The position numbers and the translations under genes are program-made. Below, piece by piece: positions 32,082-42,318 of a stretch of 64,000 bases of DNA. The DNA comes from Cyanophora paradoxa (lineage: Eukaryota > Glaucocystophyceae > Cyanophorales > Cyanophoraceae), in assembly GCA_004431415.1 (NCBI GenBank), contig QPMI01000556.1:1-64000 (forward strand), read 5' to 3'. Within the stretch, counting starts at the first letter, position 1; each line of letters opens with the position of its first letter. Below the pieces are notes generated by a model. It had not been told where the DNA came from. It searched no databases and saw only the letters and a program-made list of their open reading frames with translations.

Positions 32082-35000
32082 GTGCCATGCATAGATTCGT
32101 CCCCCGGTGCGTATACGGTCTCGATCATTGCAGGGAGAGATCGATGCGAGCAGCCTGTGATCGGCCCCGCAAACAGCGCCGTGCTGGAGCGCTGCGCGGG
32201 GCGGGCGAGTCGGAGGACGCGCGAGACCTCGTCCGCGGCCGGACACCGCTCGCACGCGGTTGTTTGTCTGCTGGACATATCCGGTGCGTGCGATCACTTT
32301 ACGCGCGCCGCCGCCGCCCAGAGCGCGTTTGCCGAAAGGGCACGTCGTGACCTTCCGCGCGCGCGCAGGCTTCTCAGGTCCGTGGCCAGCGATGCGGGCT
32401 GCGCCGGCCTCGGGAGACTGTTCTAATCAAGCTAGACGCATTCAGCATGCCGCGCGCGCGCGACACTCGCGCGGTCATGCATATGCCGCGCCGCACTTAC
32501 CTCGCCGGCGCCGCGCAGCGCTGTGCGAGCGCTACAACGGCGCCGAGTCGTCGATCGAAGGTCGGCGCGCCGCGTTTCGCGTCGAGGGATCCGAGCTCAC
32601 GCGCGGGGCCCGCGGCAGAGCTGTGCGACCTTGTGAACAAGGCCTTCTGCAGAGAGATCGAGCTCGTGCAGAAGCACGGCGGCGAGATCGTGAGCTTCCT
32701 CGGCGGTGCGCGCGCGCCCCTCTCCCTCCTTCCGCCCGCCCCGGCCATCCGCCGGCGGCTGACGCGCACGGTACGGCCCCTCGCGCATCTCCCCCCTTCG
32801 CGTGCAGATGGGTGCGGGTCGCGCGTTTTGATTCCTTCCGTGTTGCCACTCCGCTGAAGAGACTGCAGGCTGCTGGTGTACTGGCCCCTGGGCGAGTCGG
32901 CGGAGGAGCAGGAGGGGGGCGGGGCGGCCGAGGGCGGGGCGCGGGGCGCCAGGGCGGAGGGCGGCCTCTCGGGGGCGGCGGCGGCGGAGATGGCGCGGCG
33001 GGCGGCGCAGGCCGTCTCCTGCGCCATCGAGGCGAGCGGGGCCCGCCTGCGCTCCCCGCGGCCGGGCCTCGGGCTGACGCGTCAACAGGTGCAGGAGCTC
33101 TTCAGCGCGCTGCGGCTCGGCGAGGGCATGGGCCTTCGTCTCCGCATCGCCATCGCCGCCGGGCCCTACCGCGAGTGCGCCCCGCGCCCGCCCCGCCCCG
33201 CCCCGCCCCGCCCGGCGCGGCCCTCGGAGCCGACGCCGGGGCCTCGCGCGCGCGGGGGGCGCAGGTACTTCTGCGGGATCGGGGAGCGGGGCGTGCAGGA
33301 GGCTGCAGGGGGCGGCGGGGAGGCGGCGGCGGCGCAGCGGCGGGCGGCGTGGGGCGGGAGCGGGGGCGCGGGGGCGCTGGAGGGGCGGAGCGAGCGGGGG
33401 TCGCTGGACGGGGCGGGAGACTTCGCCGGCGTCCTCCTCGACGAGCAGGGCCAGGTCATCCCGGGGTGCGCGGAGCCGCCGCCCCCGCCGCCAGCGCCGG
33501 GCTCCCCTCTAAGGGGCGGGCGGGGGGCAGGCGGATGGTGTACTTCATCACGAGCGGGGCGATCCAGGAGGCGGGGGAGGCGCTGGGGGCCATCGCGCCG
33601 GGCCAGGTCGCCGTCTGCGACTCGGTCTTCGCCTTCCTGCCCCGCGCCGCCCTCGCCGCCGGCGGGGGCCCCGAGCCCCTCCTCTCCGCCTCCTCCGACG
33701 AGGCCGCCTCCGCCCCCGACGCGGCGTACCCCCCGGCCCTCCCGTTCCCGTACCCCGGCGGCATCTTCTCCGGCGGCGAGGGGCCGCTCGCCGCGGCGGG
33801 CGGGAGCCTGCGGGGCGGGGACGTGACGACGGGCCTGGCGGCGAGCCTGGCGGCCGGGGCCGGGGGCGGGCGGGGCGGGGAGGGGCGGGGGCGGGGATGG
33901 GGAGCATGCCGGTGAGGGTGGCGAGCTTCCGCGACCTGGCCGGGGGCAGCCTCCGCGGGGGCGAGGCGGCGGGGCCGGCGGCGGCAGCAAGCACGGCGGC
34001 TCGATCTTCGGCTCGATCTTCGGCAGCGGCGGGCCCCTCGGGCGGCGCGGCTCCCTGGGCGCGCCCCCGGCCAAGCGCGGCGCCCGCACGCTCTCCCTGC
34101 CGCTCGGCGGCGGCGCGGAGGCGCGCCGCGGCTCGAACGCGTCGCTCTTCGGGCTGGACTCGGCGGCCTCGGAGAAAGGGGCCGTGGTGCTGGACGCCGC
34201 CGCCCGCGCCGCCTTCGAGACCTACGTCGCCGTCATGGGCTGGCGCCCCGCCGACGCCTCCCGCGGTGCCCACCCCCCGCACCGTCCCTCCCCTCTGTCC
34301 TTCGAGCCTCGAGCGCGCGCAGGGGGCGCGGTGGCGCCGCTGCGGCCGCACCAGCACCAGCCGCACCGGCGGCCCTTCAACATCGAGACCCCCGCCCCAT
34401 CGCCCGTCCCCTTCGACGACGAGTCCGCCCTGCCCCGCCCCGCCCCGATCCGCGCCGCTCTGATGTGGGGGCGGGAGGGCGGAGAGCGCGGAGGCGCTGG
34501 TGGAGGGGATGGGGGAGGAGCAGCGGGCGGCGCTGCTGCTCTACGTGCCCTACGCCGTCCGCGCCCGCGTCGAGCAGCTCGAGCGCCACGGCGCCGCCAT
34601 CGGTGCCGCCTCCCCCGCCCCGCCCCGCCCCGCCCCGCGCCCCTCCCTCTCGAGGCCTCCTAAACCCCCGCCCCGCCTGGCAGACATCGCGCGGTACATC
34701 TCGGAGTTCCGCGCCGTCTCCGTCATGTTCGTGAGCCTCGCCGCCCTCGACACGGCCTTCGGCGTCGTCCAGCACACCGTCCAGGCCCGCCCGCCCCCGG
34801 AGGAACCCTCCCCGCCCCCTCCTCCTGCTCTGAGGCCCCTCCGGACCCGCAGACGCTGCAGGCGGTGCTGTACGCCCACCAGGGCTCCCTCCGCCAGGTC
34901 GTCCTCGACGACAAGGTACCCCCCCCCCCCCCCCCCCCCGGGGCCCCCCGGCTCCCCGTGACGACGACGCGGGGGCGGGGCAGGGCCTGGTGCTGATCGG

Positions 35001-38000
35001 TGTCTTCGGGCTCTGGCCGGTGGCCCACGAGGACGACCCCGTCCGCTGCACCGCCTGCGGCGCGCCCCGCCGCCCCCGCCCCAGCCCCCGCCCCCGCCCC
35101 CTACTCGGCCCCTGACAAGCGCCGCAGCGCTGGACGTGGCGGAGGCGATGCGCTCCCAGCGCCTCAAGTCCTCCATCGGGCCCGCCTCTAATTTCCCGCT
35201 TTCCCGCCCCGCCCCGCACGAACGCTGCTGACGCCGGCGCAGCGTCTCAACGGGCCTCGTCTACTCCACCTTCGGTCCGCGACGCCACTCCCCGCCCCGC
35301 ACGAGCGGTTCGGCTCCGCCGCGCCGCGCTCCTCCTCACGGGCGCGCAGTGGGGAGCCCGACGCGCTGCGAGTACTCCGTCTTCGGCACCGGTGCGCCCC
35401 CTCCGCTCGCCGCTGGAAGCACTTGGCCCGCCTCGCTGACCCGTCCCCCTCCCGCCCGCTCAGTCGTGAACAAGGCCGGTGAGGCGGCGCCTCCCGATCC
35501 CACCCGCCTCGCCCGCCCCGCCTTGCCCGCCCGCCGCCGACGCCGGCGGCAGCGCGGCTGATGGCGATGGCGGACGGTGGCATCTTAGCTGACGAGGCCA
35601 CCGCCGCCGCCGCGTCCGTCCCGCCCGCCCCGGCAGCCCCGGGCGGCCGCTGAGAGTCTGGTGCGGGGCGGGGCGCAGGGCGCAGCGGGTGCTGATGGTG
35701 CCGGCGGGGGAGGCGGTGCTCAAGGGCATCCCCGAGCCTGTCAAGCTCTTCCAGTGCGGCGTCCTGGGCCTCCTCCGCCCGCCCGCTCCGCCCCGGCCCT
35801 GAGCGGGCGGGGCGGCAGGCCGCGGGGCCTGCGGAAGGCCTCGTGGTGGAGCAGCGAGGACCCCGATGGGAGCGACGAGGAGGAGGCCGCCGCCGCCTCG
35901 CCCGCCGCCGCCCCGCCCGTCTGGCCATCCCCCATGCTCGCCGGCCTCTCCGGCAAGCCCCCCGCCCCCGGCCTCGCCCCGCCCCCGCTCGGCGGTGCCG
36001 GCGGCGGCAGCAACAAGAAGGCTGAGCGCTCCCCGCCCAAGAAGCGGGTCCGCCCCGGCAACTCGCCCCGTGCTCGCGGGGCGCCTCTGAGGGGGCGGGG
36101 CAGCGGGTGCCGATGGTGGGGCGCGACGCCGAGCAGCAGCTCCTCGAGTCGGCTCTCGAGAAGGCCCGCCCGCCCGCCCCCGCCGCCCGCCCCTCCGATC
36201 CGCCTCTGACTTTAATTTGAGCGCAGCTGATGGGGGGCGGGCGGGGGTGGGAGGACGGGGCGGCCTCGGCGCGCTCGGGGCGCTCGGTCGGCTCGCACGT
36301 CTCCGTGGCCGGGGGCGGGGGCGCCCACAGCTCCCTCGTCCTCCTCGAGGGCGAGAGCGGCATGGGTGCGCCGGGGCCCCAAGCGGCGGCGCCGGCCGCG
36401 GCGTCCCAACTCCGTCTGAGGCGCGGGGGGCGGCAGGCAAAAGCGCGCTGCTGCGGGACTTCCGGAGCGCGGCGAAGCAGCGCGGCGCCGCCGTCGCCGC
36501 CAGCGTCTCCCGCTCCCACCACCGCCGCCAGCCGTCCGCCCGCCCCGCCCCGCCCGCCCCGCCCGTCTCTGCCTGAGCGGCACCGGCGGCCAGGTTCAAC
36601 GGGTGGCGGCACGTGCTGCACGCGCTCTTCCCCCTCGGGGAGCTGCAGATGGGCCCCTTCCTCGACCGCGACGGCGTCGAGCTCCTCCCCGAGCTCATGG
36701 CCGCCCTCGCCCTCGAGCCCGCGCCCGGCGAGGCGCCCCCGCCCCCGCCCGCCCCCGCCTTCAGCACCTCCCCGCCCTCCCTCGGCAACCTCGCGATCGC
36801 CGCGTTGGCGGCCCCGCCCCCGCCCCGGCCCCGCTCGTCGCCGTGACGGGCGATGGCGACGGGGACCCCGCCCCCGCCCCTCCACGGAGCCGACGGCGCT
36901 CCGCCTGCGCGAGCGCGACCGCGAGCAGGCGGCGGCGGCGGCCGCCGCCGCCGCGGGGCCGGCCGGGCTGGCGACGGTGGCGCAGGCGGCGGCGGCGAGG
37001 GCGGGGGCGCCCGGGGCGGAGAGCCCGCGGCGGAGGCGGCAGAGCCTGACATGGACGGAGGTGACGCCGGAGCGGGCAGGAGAGGGGCAGGGCCCGAGCA
37101 CGAACGCGGCGAGCGCGAGCGGCAGCCGGCGGCCCTCGGGCGTGCCGCGCCAGCTCTCCAACCCCTCCGTCCTCTCCGCCGCCACCCGCAAGCTCAGCCT
37201 CTCCCACGGCGGCGGCGCCGGCCCCGGCGGGCGCCCCGGGGCGGCGCTGGCGGAGCGGACGGGCGAGGCGCGCTCGATGGGCCTGCGGGCGCTCATCGTG
37301 CGGCTCGTCCTCCGGCGCGCCGCCCTCGGGCCCGTCGTCCTCATCTTCGACGGCGCGCCCCGCCCGCCCGCCCCGCCCGCTCGCCCGCCCCGCCGTCCCG
37401 TAACCAGCGGCGCACGCAGACCTGCACTGGGGGGACTCGCAGACGTGGCTGACGCTGCAGGACCTCGTGGGCGAGCTGGAGGAGGCCGACGCCGCGCGGC
37501 TCCTCCTCGTGGCCGCCCTGCGGCCCCCGCAGGCCCTCTCCGTCGCCGGCCGCGCCCTCCAGCGCCTCCGCCGCAAGCGCGCCGCCACGACGCTGGCCCT
37601 GCAGGCCATGCGCCTCGCCGACGCCGAGGAGCTCGCCGCCAGCGTCCTCCGCGCCCGCTCCCTCCCCCGCCAGCTCGCCTCCTTCGTCTGTGCGCCCCCG
37701 GAGCCCTCGTCCTCCCTCGCCCTCCTCCACTCACGCCGGGGCGCGCGCGCAGACGAGCAGTCATCGGGGATCCCCTCGGTCGTGATCGACGTGGCGCAGG
37801 CGCTGCAGGAGAACGGCTTCCTGCAGGTCGCCCCCAGCGGCGAGGTCCAGCTCCTCAAGTCGCTGCGGCCCGTCAAGCCGACCGACGCCGTCCGCTCGGC
37901 GCTCTGCAGCCGCCTGGACCGCCTGGAGGGCCCGCAGCTGCTCGTCCTGAAGCTCGCCGCCGTCGTCGGGCGGCGCTTCACGTGGCCCGAGCTGCTCGCC

Positions 38001-41000
38001 ATCCACCCGGCGACCAAGGCCGCCTACGGCGTCGTCGCCCCGCACTCCTCCGGCGAGCTCGCCGGCATCGCCAGCTTCGTCGCCCCGCCCGCCCCGCGGC
38101 CGCCCGCGCCCGGCAGGCGGTTCGAGCGGCCGCCGGCGTCGGCCCCGCCGGTGGCGGCGGCGGCCGCGAAGGAGTCTCTGGGGGCGGCGATCCTCGAGAT
38201 GGAGCACGCGCTCGGCGCCCTCTGCGACCTCCAGATCCTCGTGCCCCCTTTCTCTCGTTTCCCCCGTGGCCTCCGGCTGAGCGCGCGGGGCAGCGGGACG
38301 TGTCCCGGGAGGAGCGGGGCGGGGGCGGGGCGGCCCTGCCGGCCTCCACCACGCCCCGCGCCCACGCCAAGTCCGAGTGGTGCGCCCCGCGCTCAGTTTA
38401 CTCCCAAGGACGGGCTCTGCTGAAGGAATGCCGCGCCGCCCGCAGGGAGTTCGTGCACGCGACGATGCATGAGACGACGTACAGCCTGCTGCCCGTCGCC
38501 GAGCGCCGCGGCCTCCACCGCGCCCTCGCCCTCTGGCACGAGCGCCGCTTCGCCCGCGCCCTGCTCCTCGGCTCCGGCCCCGCCGCCGGCTCGGCCGTCG
38601 TCGTGGGCCTCGGGGCCGCCTCGCCGGCCAACTCGCGGCCCGGCTCGGCCCGCCGCGGGGCCCCGCCCGAGGCGGCCGCGGCCCCGCTGCACGCCCGCGT
38701 GCAGGCCCTCGCGGGGAGCGAGGCGGCGAGCGGCTCTGGCTCCCGCCGCTTCGAGGCCGGCGCCGGGGCGGCGGGGAGCGGCGGGGCCGGGGAGGGCCGG
38801 CGGCGCTTCGCGCAAACGGACCTGGCGCTCCTCTCGCACCACTTTCTCAACGCGGGGGAGTACGAACAGGCCGGGCCCTACCTCGAGCAGGCGCCCCCGC
38901 CCCCGCCCCCGCCCGAGCCCGAGCTCCAGCTCCGGGCTGAGGCGGCGCGGGCAGTGCGCGCGGGCGGCGCTGGAGGCCTACGCCAACGTCGAGGCCTCGC
39001 GCCTCTACGAGGACCTGCTCCGCGTCAGCCCGCAGGCGCCGCCCCTCCAGCGCGCCGCCTGGCTCCGCGCCCGCGCCGACGCCCTCCGCCGCTCTGGGTG
39101 CGCCCGTTCGATAGAACTCGAAAGACCTCCGCCGCCCGCCCCGCTCACGCTCAGGCCGCCTCGGGGCGCGGCAGGCTCTTCGCCGAGGCGGTGCAGTGCG
39201 CGCGCGAGGGCCTCGCCCTCCTCGGCCACCCCCTCCCCTCGTGCGTCCGCCCCGCCCGCCCGCCCCGCCGCCCCGCGCGCCTTAGCCGCGGTGGGCGCAG
39301 CGGGGAGGGGGCGCTGGCGCTCCGCTACGCGCTGCTGGAGCTGCGGCTGCGCTTCACAGAGGCCCCCGACGCAGCGGCCCTCGCCGCTGGCCCCGGGCCC
39401 GCCGCCGCCCTCGACGCCCGCCTCGCCGGCGGTGGCGGCGGCGGCGGCGGCGGCGGCAAGCGGCGCTCGCTGTGGGACATCCTCTGCTGCCGCCGTCGCC
39501 GGCCGCAGTGCGTCGACGACGGCGAGGGCCGCTGCTCGGTCCGCCCGCCCCGCCCCGCCCGCCCGCCCCGCGCGAGCTCGCCTCAGCCCACGCGGCCCCG
39601 GCAGGTGGAGGCGGCGCGGGAGGCGTGCCGGCTCTACTGGGCGACGATCAGCGCGGCGTGGGCGACGCACCACCGCCGCCTCTTCCTCTACGCCGCCGCC
39701 CGCATGCTCGACCTCGCCGTCGCCCTCGCCGAGGCCGGCCCGAGCTCGCCGCCGCCGCCGCCGCCTGGGCCGCCGTCTCCGGCCTCCAGCAGCGCCGCGA
39801 GGCCGCGCGGGCGTGGGCGCGGCTCGCGTGGGGCGTGGCGGTGCGGCTGCAGGACGCGGAGGTCTGGTCGGGCGTCGTGGCCTTCGTGCCGACGGCGATG
39901 CTGGCGGTGGAGGACCTGGAGGCGGCGGAGGGGATGCTCCAGAGCGCCGCCCAGCTCTTCTCCCGCACTTCCTCCCTCCGCGACTCCCTCCGCGCCTCCC
40001 TCACCCTCTCCTTCGTCGTGCGCGCTGCCCGCCCTCCCCTTCCGCCCGCCGGCGTCGCCCCGCGGCTGACCGCGCGAGCCCCGCTCCGCCCCGGGCAGCA
40101 CCTGCGGGCGCCGCGCGTCTCGGCCGACGAGCTGCGCGCCGGCGCGCAGGCCATCCGCGTGCGCACCGCCGCCCCGCCGCCCGCGCCGCCGCCCTTCTGA
40201 GCGGCCCGGCAGCGGGCGCTGGAGAAGAGCGCGCGGTATCCCGACCTGATCGAGGACGGGGAGCGCGTGGCGGCGCAGGCGGCGTGGGCCCGCGCCATGC
40301 TCGCCCTCGACCGCGCCCCAACGCCCTCGACGGTCCGCCCCTGGGCCCCGCCCGCCGTCCCCCGACTTTCTTCCGTCTGAGGCGCCTGGCGGGCAGCGCT
40401 GGAGTCGTTCGACCAGCAGTGCCCGGCGCGCAAGGCGGGCCCCGCGGAGCGCGCCGCCTTCCTCGCGGCGTACGGGCGGGCCCTGCTGGCGATGAACGGG
40501 CCCGGGGCGCGCACGTGGGACGACCGCCCGCTCGCCGCCGTGGCCGTCGAGTGCGTGGAGGCGGCGCTGGAGGCGGACGCGGGGGCGCACTTCTTCGCCG
40601 TCGCGGAGCCCCTCGCCACCGCTGCCTTCCTCCTCTACACCCTCCGCCTCGCGTCCGCCCCCTGCCGCCCCCGCCTTCCTCTCGCCCTCGTCGAGCCTTG
40701 CCCGCGCGCGCAGGCTGCTGCCGGTGGAGCGGGCGCGGGCGCACCCGGCGCACCCCCTCCTCGAGCTCTTCACGGAGGGCCCGCGCAGCCGCGCCCCGTC
40801 GGCCGCCCGCCGCGCCCAGCAGGCGGCCGGGGCGCCGGGGACGCCACTCTCTGCGGGGGACGGGGCCGGTGAGCCGTCGTTCATCCTCCCGTCGGCGCGC
40901 GCCCTGGCCGTGCGGCGGCGCTCGAGCGGCCTTCTGGTAGCCCCGGCGGCGGACGCGGGGGCGCTCCTGGCGGCCCTCGAGCGGGCGGCCCGGCGCCTCG

Positions 41001-42045
41001 CCGCGCTCGACGGCTTCGGCCTCGTGCGGCCCCTCGCCGCCTACGCCCGCGGCCTCCTCCACTCCGCCCGCGGTGCCCACCGCCGCGCCCGCGCCTGCTT
41101 CGCCGCCGCCGCCGCCGCCGCGGCCGCCGGCGGCGCGGCGCAGGCCGTCCCTGCGGGGGCGCCGGGGGGTTGGTGCGCGACGGCGGGGCCAAGGGGGACG
41201 GCACCTCGCTGCACGGCGGCTCGGTGTGGGCGGCGGTTCGGCAGCGGCGGCGGGGGACGGCGGGTCGGTGCGGGGCGGGCGGGGGGCGGCGCGGGAGCCG
41301 CTGGCGGCGCTGCAGCGGCGGCTGCGGGGCGGGGCGCGGCACCCGCGGGACGAGGGCCTCGCGCTCCTCTTTGCCGCCCTCCACGCCCCGCGCGCGCCCC
41401 GCCCCGCGCCGCCCGCGCCGCCGGCGGCGGCGGCGCTGTACGCGGTGCGGGAGCGGCTGGCGCCGGTGTCAGCGGCGAGCTCGGGCGACCTCCTCCTCGC
41501 TAGCGGCGACGCCTCGACGCCCTCGCCCAAGGGCGGCGCCCGGCCCCGCCGCCGCCCGCGCGCCGGCCGCCGCGGGAGGCGGGACGGAGGCGGGGCGGCT
41601 GCTGGGGCGGGCGGAGGGGTGCTTCGAGGCGTGCAGCGACCTCTACATGGCGCGCGCCGCCCGCCGCCTCGCCGCCCTCCTCGAGGGCGGCCCCGCCCGC
41701 GCCCCGCGGCCGGCCCCGAGGAGGCCCCCGGGGAGGGCTCGGGCGGGGAGGCCTCGGGGGCGAGGAGCCCTGGGCCGCGGCCGGGGACGCCCGCCCCTCG
41801 GTCCGCTTCCGCGTCACGCGCGTCGAGTCCCTGGGCTCCGCCGCCGGCCCGCGGCCGGCCCCGCGGCGGAGCGGGCGGCGCCAGCGCCGGCCCCCCCGGC
41901 GCCGGCACCACAGCAGCGGCAGCCTGCGGGGCCGTCGCCCGCCGACCCCGCCGCAGCCGCGGCGGCCGTGCGCCGCCCCTCCGACGCCCCCTCCGCCGCC
42001 CCCTCCGACGCCTCGGAGCTCGTCCCGGAGCTCGAGCTCGCCTGA
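32082..42045 (+). CDS. ADCY10-type soluble adenylyl cyclase, copy 1, ~25+ exons
   Basis: Class III cyclase of the soluble adenylyl cyclase family (two cyclase domains, a P-loop ATPase and TPR-like repeats), expected to make cAMP from ATP. C1: VVCLLDISG + FS + ALCERYN give the first metal Asp (exon joins at 32283/32369 and 32377/32519); KHGGEIVSFLGD + CRLLVYWPLGE give the second; LRLRIAIAAG follows. C2: AVLYAHQGSLRQVVLDDK, GLVLIGVFGLWPVAHEDD, SSIG + VSTGLVYSTF, SPTRCEYSVFGT, VVNKA + ARLMAMADGGILADEAT, GEAVLKGIPEPVKLFQCGV. ATPase: VGRDAEQQLLESALEKA and Walker A GESGMG + KS (split by an intron at about 36365-36436), DLHWGDSQTWLTLQDLVG, SRLDRLEGPQLLVLKLAAVV-like block. C-terminal helical repeats (LALLSHHFLNAGEYEQAGPY) to TGA 42043-42045. 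The N terminus is unresolved; 32082 is a frame limit, not a proven start. Confidence 0.85.
32369..32377 (+). other. 9-nt microexon in cyclase C1 catalytic motif (copy 1)
   Basis: Nine bases GCTTCTCAG flanked by CGCGCGCAG on the left and GTCCGTGG on the right. Joining the exon ending ATATCCG (32283) and the one starting CGCTGTGCGAG (32519) restores ISG-FS-ALCERYN, the expected 'DISGFT' cyclase motif. The same arrangement is present in copy 2 at about 45984-45995. Confidence 0.7.
35464..35478 (+). other. 15-nt microexon carrying catalytic Asn of cyclase C2 (copy 1)
   Basis: TCGTGAACAAGGCCG lies between CCGCTCAG and GTGAGGCG. Spliced to the flanking exons it gives SVFGT-VVNKA-ARLM, matching the family's 'VNLAARLM' segment with the transition-state Asn and Arg. 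Flanking introns are 72 bp (35392-35463) and 74 bp (35479-35552). Confidence 0.75.
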
Positions 42046-42318
42046 GGCCCCGATCCGCGCGCCCCGCCCCGCGACTTCGTTTGTGGTAGACGTGTCTCGT
42101 GACTCTCGTCCCTTCTTTGACGTGTCAGCCCGCATTATAGATGAATGCATTCATTTGCTTTCACGAGGTTCGGTAGATACCGCAGATTGTCTTTTAGATA
42201 CTAGATACCGCTTTTATGTTGCCTCACGATCCTGTCTGCAGCTGTAGGTCGTTGCAGCCTTTGTTCCATCATGGCATTTCCCCCTTACACACTCGTATCA
42301 TTTTCAATACAAGCTCAG
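42046..42318. other. 3' spacer of cyclase copy 1, ending at duplication junction
   Basis: AT-richer sequence after the cyclase stop, probably 3' UTR and terminator region. It is repeated after copy 2 (55543-55815). In unit 1 it runs straight into the truncated SulP copy at 42319. Confidence 0.6.

Larger units (their letters stand above)
28702..42318 (+). repeat. 13.6-kb segmental duplication, unit 1
   Basis: Begins within the first SulP exon (CGCCCCGCGATCCGTGCC) and ends after TACAAGCTCAG, where unit 2 begins with the same CGCCCCGCG word at 42319. Length 13,617 bp. It contains nearly all of SulP copy 1, the whole adenylyl cyclase copy 1 and its downstream spacer. Breakpoint overlap is only about 2 bp (CG). 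Confidence 0.95.

Noticed and set aside
32497-35219. Long minus-strand frames opposite the cyclase, also at 46112-48499
   Set aside because: They are Arg/Pro/Gly-rich antisense shadows of GC-rich exons with no recognisable domain.
36230-40069. Single 1,279-codon open frame as one uninterrupted gene
   Set aside because: Extreme GC removes stop codons in all frames; the conserved cyclase protein switches frames here at introns, so this frame is partly real exons and partly intron or off-frame sequence.
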